Origin: Microthrixaceae bacterium
Lineage (GTDB): Bacteria; Actinomycetota; Acidimicrobiia; Acidimicrobiales; Microtrichaceae
Assembly: GCA_023957995.1 (NCBI GenBank)
Contig: JAMLGK010000022.1
Span: forward strand, 1-47,685
Direction: 5' to 3'
Length of the DNA: 47,685 nucleotides
This document shows, piece by piece, positions 33,503 to 42,612 of the stretch; the first letter of the stretch is position 1; every line of letters starts with the position of its first letter. Below the pieces are notes generated by a model that worked only from the letters and a program-made list of their open reading frames with translations, was not told the DNA's origin and did no database searches. Both the position numbers and the translations under genes were made by a program.

Positions 33503-35815
33503 ATGCTCAACATGCTCGCCGAAGGCGGCTACCAGGAGTTCGGACTAGACAGCCAGGAATGGTTCTGGCTCGCGTTCTGCGCCGCGGTGTCGGTGATAGC
33601 GCTGCTCGTCGGTTGGGTGATGATGCGCGGTGTCCTCGCCAAGGACTCCGGCAGCGAGAAGATGAACGAGATCGCAGGTGCGGTTCAGGAAGGCGCGATG
33701 GCCTACATCAAGCGCCAGTTCCGGACGATCCTGATGATCGTGGTGCCGCTGGCCGTGGTGGTGTTCGTGACCTCCGCCGAGGTGCTCAGCCCCACCGGTG
33801 AGGGTCTCAGCCGGGTCGAGTCGGGGCTGTGGCGCACCCTTGCGTTCCTGCTAGGTGCGGGCTTCTCGGGGTTCATCGGCTATCTCGGTATGTGGTTGGC
33901 GACGCGGGCCAACGTACGCACCGCAGCTGCTGCACAGACCGGGTCGATGGACGCCGCCATGCAGGTGGCCTTCCGCTCGGGTGGAACCATCGGCCTCTTC
34001 ACCGCAGGGCTAGGCCTGCTCGGTGCGACCCTGATCGTGATGCTCTTCCAGAACACCGCCTCGGCGATCCTGGTCGGATTCGGCTTCGGTGGATCGTTGC
34101 TGGCTCTGTTCCTGCGGGTCGGTGGAGGCATCTTCACCAAGGCAGCTGACGTGGGAGCCGACCTCGTGGGCAAGGTCGAAGCCGGTATCCCCGAGGACGA
34201 CCCCCGCAACCCCGCCACGATCGCTGACAACGTGGGCGACAACGTGGGTGACTGCGCCGGCATGGCATCTGACCTCTTCGAGTCCTTCGGCGTCGTCCTC
34301 GTCGCCAACATCATCCTGGGTGTCACGGCGTTCAACGCCATCGGCATCAGGGGTGACAACGCGGTGAAGGGGTTGATCTTCCCGCTCGCCATGATGGGCG
34401 TGGGTCTGCTCGCCTCCATGATCGCGATCTACCTCGTGAGGGCACGTCCGGGTGAGACCGATGCACTCAAGCCGATCAACCGCGGGCTCAACTTCGCCTC
34501 GCTGATCATGCTCGTCGGCGCCGCGGTCATAGCGTTCGGCTACGTCGGCAACCCCGAAGGGGATCTCTCCGGGGTCGGCACGAGGATGTTCGCGGCGATC
34601 GTCGTCGGTGTGGTCCTCGGGCAGGTGGCCAGCCGGATCACCCAGTACTTCACCTCCAGTCAGTTCAAGCCCGTGAAGGACATCGCCGAGTCGGGCCGTA
34701 CCGGCCCCGCCACGGTGATCCTCTCGGGCATCTCCTCGGGCATGGAGTCCGCGGTGTGGGCGGTCGTGGCCATCGCGGTTGCGATCCTCATCGGTCTCGG
34801 CCTCGGCGGAGGCGACCCGCTGTTCGCGGTGTACCTCGTGGCACTCACGGGCATCGGCATGCTGTCGACCACCGGAATCGTGGTGGCAGAGGACACCTTC
34901 GGTCCGATCGCCGACAACGCCCAGGGGATCGCGGAGATGTCCGACATCCTCGAAGGTGAGACCGAGCAGATCCTCGATGGCCTCGACACCGTGGGCAACA
35001 CCACCAAGGCCGTCACCAAGGGATTCGCCATCGGTTCAGCGGTGATCGCGGCCGTCGCGCTGTTCGCCAGCTTCCGCGAGACGATCGCGGAGGAGACCGG
35101 GGATGTCTTCGAGGCGATTCCCATCAACATGGCCGACCCGCAGGTGTTCGCCGCGGGCCTGATCGGCGGCACGGTCGTGTTCCTGTTCGCCGCTCTGGCG
35201 ATCCTCGCCGTGAGCCGCACCGCAGGCATCGTGGTGCAGGAGGTCCGTCGCCAGTTCCGGGAGAAGCCCGGCATCATGGACTACACCGAGAAGCCCGACT
35301 ACGGCCCGGTCATCGACATCTGCACCGGTGCTGCACTCCGTGAGCTCACCACCCCGGCCCTGCTGGCGGTGCTGATGCCGATCGTGATCGGGTTCGGCAT
35401 GGGCAAGTTCGCACTCGGCGGCTACCTGGCGGCGATCATCGTGGTCGGTGCGCTCATGGCCAACTTCCTGTCCAACGCGGGCGGAGCCTGGGACAACGGA
35501 AAGAAGTACATCGAGGAGGGCAACCTCGGTGGCAAGGGTTCCGACGTGCACACCGCCGTGGTCATCGGTGACACCGTGGGCGACCCGTTCAAGGACACCG
35601 CCGGTCCGGCGATCAGCCCCCTGATCAAGGTGATGAACCTGGTGTCGCTCCTGGTGCTCCCGGCGATCATCCGCCTCGAGGACAACAACATGCGCTTCGT
35701 GGTCGCAGGCGTAGCCCTCGTGATCCTGCTCGCCAGCGTCCTCTACTCGAAGTCCCAGGCGACCTCCTTCGGCGAGGACGTCACCGACGACGCCGCCCAG
35801 CCCGTCAAGAGCTGA
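33503..35815 (+). CDS. hppA: Membrane-bound proton-translocating pyrophosphatase, probably K+-independent
   Basis: Membrane pyrophosphatase that couples pyrophosphate hydrolysis to proton export; 770 residues with about sixteen helices. The pyrophosphate site is complete: GGIFTKAADVGADLVGKVE, DDPRNPATIADNVGDNVGDCAGMASDLFES and, at the C-terminus, DTVGDPFKDTAGP. Residue 502 is lysine in VGNTTKAV; in this family Lys here marks K+-independent enzymes and Ala marks K+-dependent ones. Start ATG 33503 has GAGGG 7 nt upstream. A -10-like TACATC lies at 33444-33449. The 205-nt gap before it shows no other clear element. It converges with the cyclase gene, with 11 nt between stops. Confidence 0.96.
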   Translation: MLNMLAEGGYQEFGLDSQEWFWLAFCAAVSVIALLVGWVMMRGVLAKDSGSEKMNEIAGAVQEGAMAYIKRQFRTILMIVVPLAVVVFVTSAEVLSPTGEGLSRVESGLWRTLAFLLGAGFSGFIGYLGMWLATRANVRTAAAAQTGSMDAAMQVAFRSGGTIGLFTAGLGLLGATLIVMLFQNTASAILVGFGFGGSLLALFLRVGGGIFTKAADVGADLVGKVEAGIPEDDPRNPATIADNVGDNVGDCAGMASDLFESFGVVLVANIILGVTAFNAIGIRGDNAVKGLIFPLAMMGVGLLASMIAIYLVRARPGETDALKPINRGLNFASLIMLVGAAVIAFGYVGNPEGDLSGVGTRMFAAIVVGVVLGQVASRITQYFTSSQFKPVKDIAESGRTGPATVILSGISSGMESAVWAVVAIAVAILIGLGLGGGDPLFAVYLVALTGIGMLSTTGIVVAEDTFGPIADNAQGIAEMSDILEGETEQILDGLDTVGNTTKAVTKGFAIGSAVIAAVALFASFRETIAEETGDVFEAIPINMADPQVFAAGLIGGTVVFLFAALAILAVSRTAGIVVQEVRRQFREKPGIMDYTEKPDYGPVIDICTGAALRELTTPALLAVLMPIVIGFGMGKFALGGYLAAIIVVGALMANFLSNAGGAWDNGKKYIEEGNLGGKGSDVHTAVVIGDTVGDPFKDTAGPAISPLIKVMNLVSLLVLPAIIRLEDNNMRFVVAGVALVILLASVLYSKSQATSFGEDVTDDAAQPVKS

Positions 35816-35826
35816 CGGGGTCCGAC

Positions 35827-37386
35827 TCAGGCGTTGCGGGGTCGGCGGAAGGGTATCGACGGGAATCGTCGGGACCCCTGGTCGCCGTCGTCGAGTGTGA
35901 ACACCGAGGTGCGCTCGCGGCGTCCCCTCACCTCGCGCCGTCCCGCCGGTCGCCAGCCGTCGGGCACGCCCGGGCGGCGGGCGGGTGAAGGTCCGGACCC
36001 CGGAGAGGAGTCCTGGGTGCCGTGCACGGTCGACTCGGCTGCCAACACCCCGGTCGATTCCGACTTGGCCGCCTCACAGAGGCGGGCCGCCACGTTCACG
36101 ACGTCACCTATGACCGTGTACTCGAAGCGTTCGGGCGTGCCCACGAAACCGGCGAGCACCTCGCCGGAGGCCACCCCGATCCCGGCTGACAGCGGCCCAC
36201 CGTCGGCCGCCAGCTGGCGCGGCAGAGCGCTCGCCGCCCGCAGGGCCCGATCCCGGTGATCGGGCTGGTCCTGGGGTGCGCCGAAGATGCACATCGCAGC
36301 GTCACCCTCGAACTTGTTGATCCAGCCGCCCTCGCGGTTGACCACTGCGACCACCGATGCGAAGAACCGGTTGAGCATCTCGACCACTTCGGCAGGGGAG
36401 TGGTTCTCCGCGTAGCTGGTGTAGCCGCGCAGGTCCACGAACAACACGGTGACGTCGCGCAGTTCTCCCTGCGCCTCGCCACCCGAACCGGGCACAGCCA
36501 TCTCTGCGAGGCCTGCCTGTCCCACCTGTCTGCCGAAGAGGTCGCGTAGCTCCTCGCGCTCACGGATCCCCGACGCGAGATGGTTGACGCCCTGGGTGAG
36601 GCGACCGAGCTCGCCCAGGTCGTCCACGGGCAGGTCCACCTCGAGGTCGCCCTCCTCGATCCGCCGCAGACCCAACCTGATCCGTTCCACGGGTCGGGTC
36701 ACCGAGCGGGCGGCCAGCGACATCACGATGCCCCCGGCGATGAGACTCACGATGCCGACCCACGCCAGGCGCACGGGATCCAGGGGCATCGGGTTGAAGA
36801 GGTTGCCGAACGCGATCGCCGCCAGGGGCACCCCGCTGCCCAACAACCATGCCAGCATCAACCGCGGCCCCACATCGCGACGGTCCTCGGGAAGATCGGC
36901 GTGCTTGAGCGCCAGCGCGAACAGGGGACGGAAGTGCCCTTCCAACAGCAGGTAGAGCATGGTGCAGCTCACGACTCCCGCCAGGGCGATCCCCGCGGCC
37001 ACCTGGCGGAAGTCCTCGTTGATGATGCCGAACAGCACCGCTGCGACGAACCACGACAGCAGCGCGCTCGCGGTCTCGAAGGTGGGAAGGGTGAACAACA
37101 GGGCGCGCTCCTTGCTGCCCGGTGCCCGGTCCTCGCGGACCCAGCGCACGGCGCGGCCGAGCAGCGCTGCATTGACCGGAAGCGCGATGAGGAACATCAC
37201 CGCCAGGTAGCTACCGAACACGAACAGGTTGAGGCGGGTGTCCTCGAAAGCTGTCTGGGACCGGGGGACGAGCAACTGGAAGTACAGGGTGACCACCAGC
37301 ACCCCCAGCCCGTTGGCAGCGATCTGGATCAGCACCATGCCGCGCACGGCGGCCCTCGCAGCTATCAGGTGTGTGTCGGTGGCCAT
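35827..37386 (-). CDS. Membrane class III adenylate cyclase with HAMP domain
   Basis: 519 residues: about six N-terminal membrane helices (to about 235), a HAMP domain with SVTRPVERIRLGLRRIEEGDLEV, and a class III nucleotide-cyclase domain. Catalytic features are visible: metal-binding Asp in VLFVDLRGYT and in NKFEGDAAMCIFG, the purine-specifying Lys in the same motif, Asp in YTVIGDVVNVAARL, and the transition-state Asn and Arg there. It resembles the mycobacterial Rv1318c-Rv1320c group. A basic Pro/Arg tail of about 60 residues ends the protein. ATG 37386 has AAGGA 5 nt upstream. Confidence 0.92.
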   Translation of the reverse strand: MATDTHLIAARAAVRGMVLIQIAANGLGVLVVTLYFQLLVPRSQTAFEDTRLNLFVFGSYLAVMFLIALPVNAALLGRAVRWVREDRAPGSKERALLFTLPTFETASALLSWFVAAVLFGIINEDFRQVAAGIALAGVVSCTMLYLLLEGHFRPLFALALKHADLPEDRRDVGPRLMLAWLLGSGVPLAAIAFGNLFNPMPLDPVRLAWVGIVSLIAGGIVMSLAARSVTRPVERIRLGLRRIEEGDLEVDLPVDDLGELGRLTQGVNHLASGIREREELRDLFGRQVGQAGLAEMAVPGSGGEAQGELRDVTVLFVDLRGYTSYAENHSPAEVVEMLNRFFASVVAVVNREGGWINKFEGDAAMCIFGAPQDQPDHRDRALRAASALPRQLAADGGPLSAGIGVASGEVLAGFVGTPERFEYTVIGDVVNVAARLCEAAKSESTGVLAAESTVHGTQDSSPGSGPSPARRPGVPDGWRPAGRREVRGRRERTSVFTLDDGDQGSRRFPSIPFRRPRNA

Positions 37387-37453
37387 GGGAGTCCTTCGAG
37401 TCGAAACCATAGGTTGCGGCCACCTCCGGCGGTGTTGAGGGCCGCGCAACTGC

Positions 37454-37494
37454 CCCCAGCCCGGCCCGAAGCCCGGGCCGAGTCAGGGCTGGGG
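37454..37494. promoter_or_regulatory. Composite hairpin between divergent genes
   Basis: A 9-bp outer stem (CCCCAGCCC 37454-37462 with GGGCTGGGG 37486-37494) encloses a 6-bp inner stem (GGCCCG 37463-37468 with CGGGCC 37474-37479). It lies in the 128-nt region between the cyclase start and the HEAT-like gene and could be a leader structure or insulator. Confidence 0.4.
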
Positions 37495-37514
37495 TGGGGG
37501 ATTCACCCAGCGGA

Positions 37515-38870
37515 ATGGCCGATCTCACGTGGCGTGGTGGTCGACGCGCCTGCGACCCTTGTGTCGTGGCGGCATGGGGGAACAACGCCGGGATCACCGC
37601 GCATGAGGTGGACCGGCTGAGAGCGACGTTGCGGGTGGCGCGGGCGCGCCAGCGCCTCGATGCCCTCGGGGCGATCGCGGCGATCGAAGGGCAGCGGCTG
37701 GGGCGGGAATCGGCCCTGGGGGTGTTGCGTGCAGCGGGTACCACCTATCCGTGGGTTCCCGGAGTGCCTGAGGACCCTGCGGAACTGTTGATGAGGCTCC
37801 TCTGGGCCGATCCGACGGTGGTGTCGGTCGCTGAGTTGGAGCGCACCTACACGATCACCACAGCTGGTGGACGACGGGGGGTTCTGCGCGCCCTCGCGTT
37901 GCGCTGCGACTCCGCGGGCCTCGACGCGGTGGCGCACCTGCTCGAGGAGAGTCCCCACAACGCTCTGCTGCCCGCCGCCACCGAGGGGCTGCTGGATCCG
38001 CTGCTGGACGTACCGGGGATCGCGAGGATCGTTCCGGGTCTGCTGGCGACGATCGACACGCATGCATGGTCGGTTCACAGCGGACACCTGCTGGTGGAGA
38101 TCATCGACCGCGGCCTGCTGGAGCGGGCGACCTGCGAGGCGGTGAGCCAACGGATCAGGATCAGGGCGCTCACCCTGGTCGAAGAGGCGGACCGGCGTGC
38201 TCCACCCGCGGCACGGGGGTCGGTCCGTCGCGACGCGACCCAGCGGGCCGATCCGTTGCGCGTCGACCGGCGGAGACTGCACGCGATCATCGACGTGCTG
38301 GCCGTGCTCCCCGCCGACTCGGCGGTAGCGACGCTTCGACGCCTTCTCGCAGCGGTTGATCCGATCATCTCCGCTCGGGCAGCCGTGGCGCTGGTCGGCC
38401 GCGGAGAGGTCGTTGCGGAGGAGCGCTTGCGGCTGCTGGCCCGCGATCCGCGGACCCGCGGAATCCTCGCTGAGGGTTTCACTCGTGCAGATCGCCAGTT
38501 CCTGCTACCGGAGCTGTGCAGCGCCCAGGCACCGATGGCCGAGGGCGTCATGGTCGAGTGGTTGGCCTCGGCCAACCAGCTGAGATGTCCGCCCGATGAG
38601 ATCGAGCACAGGGGCCTGGCGCCCTCTCCGGTCGAGTGGGGCAGCGGGGTGCTGCACCTGTTCGCCTTCAGGGTGAGGGCGCCGCACTTCGCAGCCGAGC
38701 GCGACTGGATGATCGGAGCTGTCGGACCCTATGACCCGGCGTGCGAGCTGTATCCCGGGGAGGCGCCGGGATTCGCGGCGCACTCGCTGTTCGAACCGTT
38801 CGTGTCGGCCACTCCCCACGAGCACCTGCGAGCACTCAGCGAGTCGCTCAACGCCGAACGGCGGACCTGA
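37515..38870 (+). CDS. HEAT/ARM-like protein of unknown function
   Basis: About 451 residues, not recognised as a named family. Residues 120-330 look like irregular helical repeats (GVLRALALRCDSAGLDAVAHLLEE, AVATLRRLLAAVDPIISARAAVALVGRG), as in PBS-lyase/HEAT proteins. The last 120 residues differ in character (EWGSGVLHLFAFRVRAPHFAAERDWMIGAVGPYD). No signal or membrane helix. Start is uncertain: GTG 37494, ATG 37515 and GTG 37566 are all in frame, none with a good ribosome site. The family-like helix pattern starts after GTG 37566. Confidence 0.7.
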   Translation: MADLTWRGGRRACDPCVVAAWGNNAGITAHEVDRLRATLRVARARQRLDALGAIAAIEGQRLGRESALGVLRAAGTTYPWVPGVPEDPAELLMRLLWADPTVVSVAELERTYTITTAGGRRGVLRALALRCDSAGLDAVAHLLEESPHNALLPAATEGLLDPLLDVPGIARIVPGLLATIDTHAWSVHSGHLLVEIIDRGLLERATCEAVSQRIRIRALTLVEEADRRAPPAARGSVRRDATQRADPLRVDRRRLHAIIDVLAVLPADSAVATLRRLLAAVDPIISARAAVALVGRGEVVAEERLRLLARDPRTRGILAEGFTRADRQFLLPELCSAQAPMAEGVMVEWLASANQLRCPPDEIEHRGLAPSPVEWGSGVLHLFAFRVRAPHFAAERDWMIGAVGPYDPACELYPGEAPGFAAHSLFEPFVSATPHEHLRALSESLNAERRT

Positions 38871-38882
38871 GGGCCAGCTGGT

Positions 38883-39476
38883 TCAGTAGCTCGTCATCGC
38901 CCGGCCCACCCGGTCCAGTGCGGAGAGGGTGCCCGGTCGGCGTGCCAGCTGGTTGTAGATGCGTTCCGCGACCTCACTGTCGTCGCGGGCACCGAGAGCT
39001 TCGCCCAGGGACTCCGAGAACTCCTGGGTGATCCTGGCCAGGGCCAGTTCCTCCTCGGCGCTTGGAGGCGCGTCAGGGAGATCGTGGGGCAACTCCTCCA
39101 GCTCCCCGGTGTCGAACCAGATGAACCGGTTGTCCAGATCCACATCCAGTTCCACCGCTCCCAGGTTCTCGGTGTCGCCCGGCTCGCCCTCCCGCGCTTC
39201 GTCGAGATCCCACGGCAGCACGAAGCGCACCATGTTCGGTCCGCCGAACGGGCTCGGCAACGGACCCCGCGGTGCTTCCAGTGCGAGTTCCCACAGCTCT
39301 GCCACCTCGTCGTTCTGCAGTCGACCGTGGGCCTCCGAGAGCGTCATCGCCAGGCCGTGCAGCCGCGGGCAGGACCAGTGGTCGACCTCGCCGGTGGCAC
39401 CGAGTTCGAGCTCCACCTGGCAGTGGGGGCAACGGGGCCGGGTTACGTCGCGGGGGATCTCGGGTCTGGTTGTCAC
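38883..39476 (-). CDS. Zinc-ribbon protein of unknown function
   Basis: 197 residues. The N-terminus has a zinc-ribbon-like pattern, CPHC near residue 15 and HWSCPRLHG about 20 residues later, similar to TFIIB-type ribbons but with only three cysteines plus histidines. The middle contains acidic repeats and FIWFDTGELEELP; the C-terminus is helical and acidic (SAEEELALARITQEFSESLGEAL). GTG 39476 is chosen because TACCCT lies 7 nt upstream; GTG 39512 is an alternative. It lies between two other genes with 12 and 40 nt gaps. Function unknown. Confidence 0.65.
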   Translation of the reverse strand: MTTRPEIPRDVTRPRCPHCQVELELGATGEVDHWSCPRLHGLAMTLSEAHGRLQNDEVAELWELALEAPRGPLPSPFGGPNMVRFVLPWDLDEAREGEPGDTENLGAVELDVDLDNRFIWFDTGELEELPHDLPDAPPSAEEELALARITQEFSESLGEALGARDDSEVAERIYNQLARRPGTLSALDRVGRAMTSY

Positions 39477-39483
39477 CGCGCGC

Positions 39484-39489
39484 AGGGTA
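39484..39489 (-). promoter_or_regulatory. Putative -10 box of the zinc-ribbon gene
   Basis: On the minus strand TACCCT is followed by 7 nt and GTG 39476. No Shine-Dalgarno sequence is visible. Confidence 0.3.
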
Positions 39490-39516
39490 ACGACCTCGGG
39501 GCCCGATTCCACCCGT

Positions 39517-40632
39517 TCAGACGCTGATCATCTCCTCCAGGCGCTTCGAGTGCATGATCGCCTCGTCGGCAGGCTTGGGTTCGGCGTCACCGAAGTGCAC
39601 CTGACGGTCGATCACCCTCACCATGATCGCTGCGTGGCGGTACGCGGCCCAGGTGCGGAACCAGTGGAGGTCCTCCACCTGGGTTCCCGAGGTCAGTTCG
39701 TAGCGCGCAGCAACGTCGTGCGGATCCATGAAGTCCGGCATTCCGGGCAGCTCGAGCACCTCGGTGATGTCCTGGAAGAACGTGTGCAGGAACGTCATCC
39801 ATCCGAGGTCCAGTTCCACCGGTGCGATCCCGGCCATCTCCCAGTCGAGCACCGCGGCGGGACGGAAGTCCCTGTAGATCACGTTGCCGATTCGTGCATC
39901 TCCCCATGACAGCGCCGGGTCGCGGCGGTCAGCTGCGTGGGGCCAGTTGGCCTCGAGCCATCTCTCGGTGCGGTCGAGCAGGTCGATGGAGCGTCCCTGG
40001 CGCACCCAGGTGGCGTAGTCGAGCCAGTGGTTGACGTGCTTGCGCAGGGCGGTGTCGCCGGGCTCGTCGAGCTCCAGGTAGGCCGTTTCCTCCCCGATCG
40101 GTGTGCTGTGGATCTCCGCGAGCACATCGACGGTGGAGTCCTGCAGGGTCTTCTGCTGCTCCGGGGTGGCATCGAGCAGGAAGCTCTCGATCGGATACGG
40201 CATGACGTCGGGGGGAACCTCACCATCGACCCTGTCCATCACGAAGAACGCCGAACCGAGCAGTGACGGGTCCTCCTCGAGCCAGCGCAACCTCGGCACC
40301 GGCGCGTCGGTGTACTCGCCCACCCTCTGGATCACGCGGAACTGTGAGGCCAGGTCGTAGTGGGTGAACACCGGGACCGCATCCTGCGCCGCTGCCAGTC
40401 GAGCGACCAGCTCCCCCTCGACCTCTGCACCATCTTCGGTCCAGGTGGCGTCGAACAGCACGGTCTCCGAGGACATCCCGTTGCCCGGCACGCGCAGTTC
40501 GCTGATCGAGGGATCCTCGACCAGCCCCGTCATCCAGGACTGCAGCACCTCACGTAGCTCGCTGTGATCGCGCGTGGTCCTGGTGATCTCCGGTGCATCG
40601 ATTGAGTCGTCTTGGTTCTTCTGCAAGGCCAT
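39517..40632 (-). CDS. Aminoglycoside-phosphotransferase-fold protein
   Basis: 371 residues of the APH/choline-kinase fold. The catalytic loop is LSWGDARIGNVIY (family HGDxxxGN; here Trp-Gly-Asp replaces His-Gly-Asp) and the metal-binding motif is AVLDWEMAGIAP. The glycine-rich nucleotide loop is weak (VPGNGMSSETVLFD). Such proteins in actinobacteria are often encoded near acyl-CoA dehydrogenases and thiolases and may phosphorylate hydroxyacyl substrates; aminoglycoside resistance is unlikely. ATG 40632 has TAGGAT 8 nt upstream. Divergent from the DUF35-thiolase pair, with a 242-nt shared region in which I see no certain operator. Confidence 0.85.
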   Translation of the reverse strand: MALQKNQDDSIDAPEITRTTRDHSELREVLQSWMTGLVEDPSISELRVPGNGMSSETVLFDATWTEDGAEVEGELVARLAAAQDAVPVFTHYDLASQFRVIQRVGEYTDAPVPRLRWLEEDPSLLGSAFFVMDRVDGEVPPDVMPYPIESFLLDATPEQQKTLQDSTVDVLAEIHSTPIGEETAYLELDEPGDTALRKHVNHWLDYATWVRQGRSIDLLDRTERWLEANWPHAADRRDPALSWGDARIGNVIYRDFRPAAVLDWEMAGIAPVELDLGWMTFLHTFFQDITEVLELPGMPDFMDPHDVAARYELTSGTQVEDLHWFRTWAAYRHAAIMVRVIDRQVHFGDAEPKPADEAIMHSKRLEEMISV

Positions 40633-40874
40633 CGCCGCGAATCCTACGGGTCACCGGAGGTGAACCGCAGGCGAAGCGTCGGGGGACGTCAGCCGACGGC
40701 AGAACACGAGGTGGTGGGACCACAGGGGGTTCGGGGACACCGGGGGCAGAGTGACCGGGGAACAGCCGGGAGCAGGGTGTTGCGGTGGGCGCAACCTTGA
40801 GTTGCCCTATTGTGCCGTCGGTACCGGCTCCGGATGCCGCACGGCTCCGAGCAAGTAGATCCCACGGGGGCCCA

Positions 40875-41321
40875 ATGGCGCAGATTCCACTGGTCGACTA
40901 TCTGGTTCTGGACGGGGAGCCGCATCTGGTTGCACGCGAGTGCACCGACTGTGGCGCCCGCTACTTCGAACGGCGCCGCAGTTGCGCAAGTTGTGGAGGC
41001 CATGGCGAGGATCAGTTCCGCACCGTGGAGCTGCCGACCGAGGGGGAGCTGACCGCCTTCACCATCGTGTCGTTCGCGGCGCCGGGTGTTCCCGTTCCGT
41101 TCGTGGCCGCGGTGGTCGACTGCGGGGGAACGAGCGTGCGGGCCAACATCATCAACGTGGAACCGGACCCCGAACACGTCTCGACGGGTATGAAGGTGCA
41201 GCTGGGTACCTATTCGATCGGCGCCGACGAGGAAGGAACCGAGGCGATCGCGTTCGGTTTCGAGCCCGTCGACCCGGCACTGCGAAAAGCGAGCGACGAC
41301 CACCAGGAGGTGTCGGCATGA
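40875..41321 (+). CDS. DUF35 OB-fold zinc-ribbon protein
   Basis: 148 residues. The rubredoxin-like zinc ribbon is CTDCGARYFERRRSCASCG (about residues 25-43), followed by an OB-fold domain. DUF35 proteins pair with thiolase-like proteins, as in the steroid side-chain aldolases, and the thiolase gene here overlaps by 4 nt. ATG 40875 is preceded by a GGGGG run; an upstream open extension has no support. Likely a subunit of the same complex as the next gene. Confidence 0.9.
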   Translation: MAQIPLVDYLVLDGEPHLVARECTDCGARYFERRRSCASCGGHGEDQFRTVELPTEGELTAFTIVSFAAPGVPVPFVAAVVDCGGTSVRANIINVEPDPEHVSTGMKVQLGTYSIGADEEGTEAIAFGFEPVDPALRKASDDHQEVSA

Positions 41322-42520
41322 GCGATGACATCTGGATTCTCGGGATCTCGATGACCAGCTTCGGCAAGCGGCCGGAGTCCGACATGATCGACCTGGCCGA
41401 GGAGGCCACCCTCGCGGCGCTCGACGACGCCGGGGTGACCATGGCCGACATGGGTGTGCTCGCTGTCGGCAACCTGATGAACGCCGCGGCAGGTGTCGGC
41501 CAGATGCTCCAGAAGCAGGTGGGCCAGACCGGTATCCCGGTGTACAACGTCGCCAACGCGTGCGCCACCGGTGCCACGGCCCTGCGCACGGCGATGATGG
41601 CGGTCAAGGCCGGTGAGTGCGACATGGGCATGGCGGTCGGCGTCGAGAAGCTCGCCGGCGCCGGGTTGCTCGCGGGTGGTTCCAAGAAGGGTGACTCCGA
41701 CACCTGGGAGCCCCACGGTCGCCAGGGTGCTGTGGCGCCGCTGGATGGCCGGGTGGGCACCGAGATCATGCCCGGAGTGTTCGCCCAGATCGGCATGGAG
41801 TACGGCCATCGCTACGGAGGCACCAGCTTCGAGTTGTTCGCTCGCATTTCGGAGAAGAACCACGGCCACTCGACGCTCAATCCGAAGGCCGCCTACACCA
41901 AGGCCATGAGCCTCGAGCAGATCATGGGCGACATCATGATCGCCTACCCGAACACCCGGCCCATGTGCTCGGCCAACTGCGACGGTGCGGCGGCCGCGAT
42001 CGTGGTCAGCGACGCCAAGCTCAAGACGATGTCACTCGAACAACAGCGTCGGGCGGTCAAGGTGTCGGCCTCGGTGCTGACCACCGACCCCTGGGAGGAG
42101 GGCTGTCAGGTTCTGCCGAACGTGAACACCCTCACCCGCAACGCCGCCAAGCAGGCCTACGAGCAGGCCGGTGTGGGCCCCGAGGATCTCGACCTGGTCG
42201 AACTCCACGACTGCTTCGCCACCGCCGAGCTGGTCCACTACGACAACCTGATGCTGTGTGAGGAGGGCGGTGCGGTCGACTTCTTCGAGTCGGGAGCGCC
42301 CTTCCGCGACGGTTCGAAGCCGGTGAACGTCTCCGGCGGACTGCAGTCCAAGGGGCATCCGATAGCGGCCACAGGCATCGCGAACATCTGGGAGGTTTGC
42401 CACCACCTCCGCGGTGAGGCAGGCCCGCGTCAGATTCCCGACGCCAAGGTCGGATTGGCCCACGTGATCGGGCTCGGCTCCGCCTGCGGAGTGCACATAC
42501 TCGAACGATCCGCGGCCTGA
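41318..42520 (+). CDS. Thiolase / lipid-transfer-type acetyl-CoA acetyltransferase
   Basis: 400 residues of the SCP-x/lipid-transfer thiolase family. The nucleophilic cysteine is Cys82 in VANACATGATAL. Histidines are His297 in VELHDCFATAEL and His347 in LQSKGHPIAATG. The HDCF pattern is typical of this subgroup. It may carry out thiolysis in beta-oxidation or a retro-aldol step with its DUF35 partner; the sequence alone does not decide. AGGAGG lies 7 nt before ATG 41318. Confidence 0.92.
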   Translation: MSDDIWILGISMTSFGKRPESDMIDLAEEATLAALDDAGVTMADMGVLAVGNLMNAAAGVGQMLQKQVGQTGIPVYNVANACATGATALRTAMMAVKAGECDMGMAVGVEKLAGAGLLAGGSKKGDSDTWEPHGRQGAVAPLDGRVGTEIMPGVFAQIGMEYGHRYGGTSFELFARISEKNHGHSTLNPKAAYTKAMSLEQIMGDIMIAYPNTRPMCSANCDGAAAAIVVSDAKLKTMSLEQQRRAVKVSASVLTTDPWEEGCQVLPNVNTLTRNAAKQAYEQAGVGPEDLDLVELHDCFATAELVHYDNLMLCEEGGAVDFFESGAPFRDGSKPVNVSGGLQSKGHPIAATGIANIWEVCHHLRGEAGPRQIPDAKVGLAHVIGLGSACGVHILERSAA

Positions 42521-42523
42521 GTT

Positions 42524-42565
42524 CCTGACGCGTCCCGGAGTTGCGCACCGGAGCTGTGCGTCAGG
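42524..42565. terminator. Hairpin between convergent genes
   Basis: CCTGACGC (42524-42531) pairs with GCGTCAGG (42558-42565) around a 26-nt loop that can partly fold. It lies right after the thiolase stop and faces the convergent lipoprotein gene. Confidence 0.4.
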
Positions 42566-42612
42566 TGGTTCGCGATCGAGTCCTGCCCGATCGCTGTCAT
42601 CGGTAGTCGGGT

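Noticed and set aside
39517..40632. Aminoglycoside resistance gene
   Set aside because: The fold is APH-like, but the His-Gly-Asp is changed and the thiolase/DUF35 context suggests lipid metabolism.
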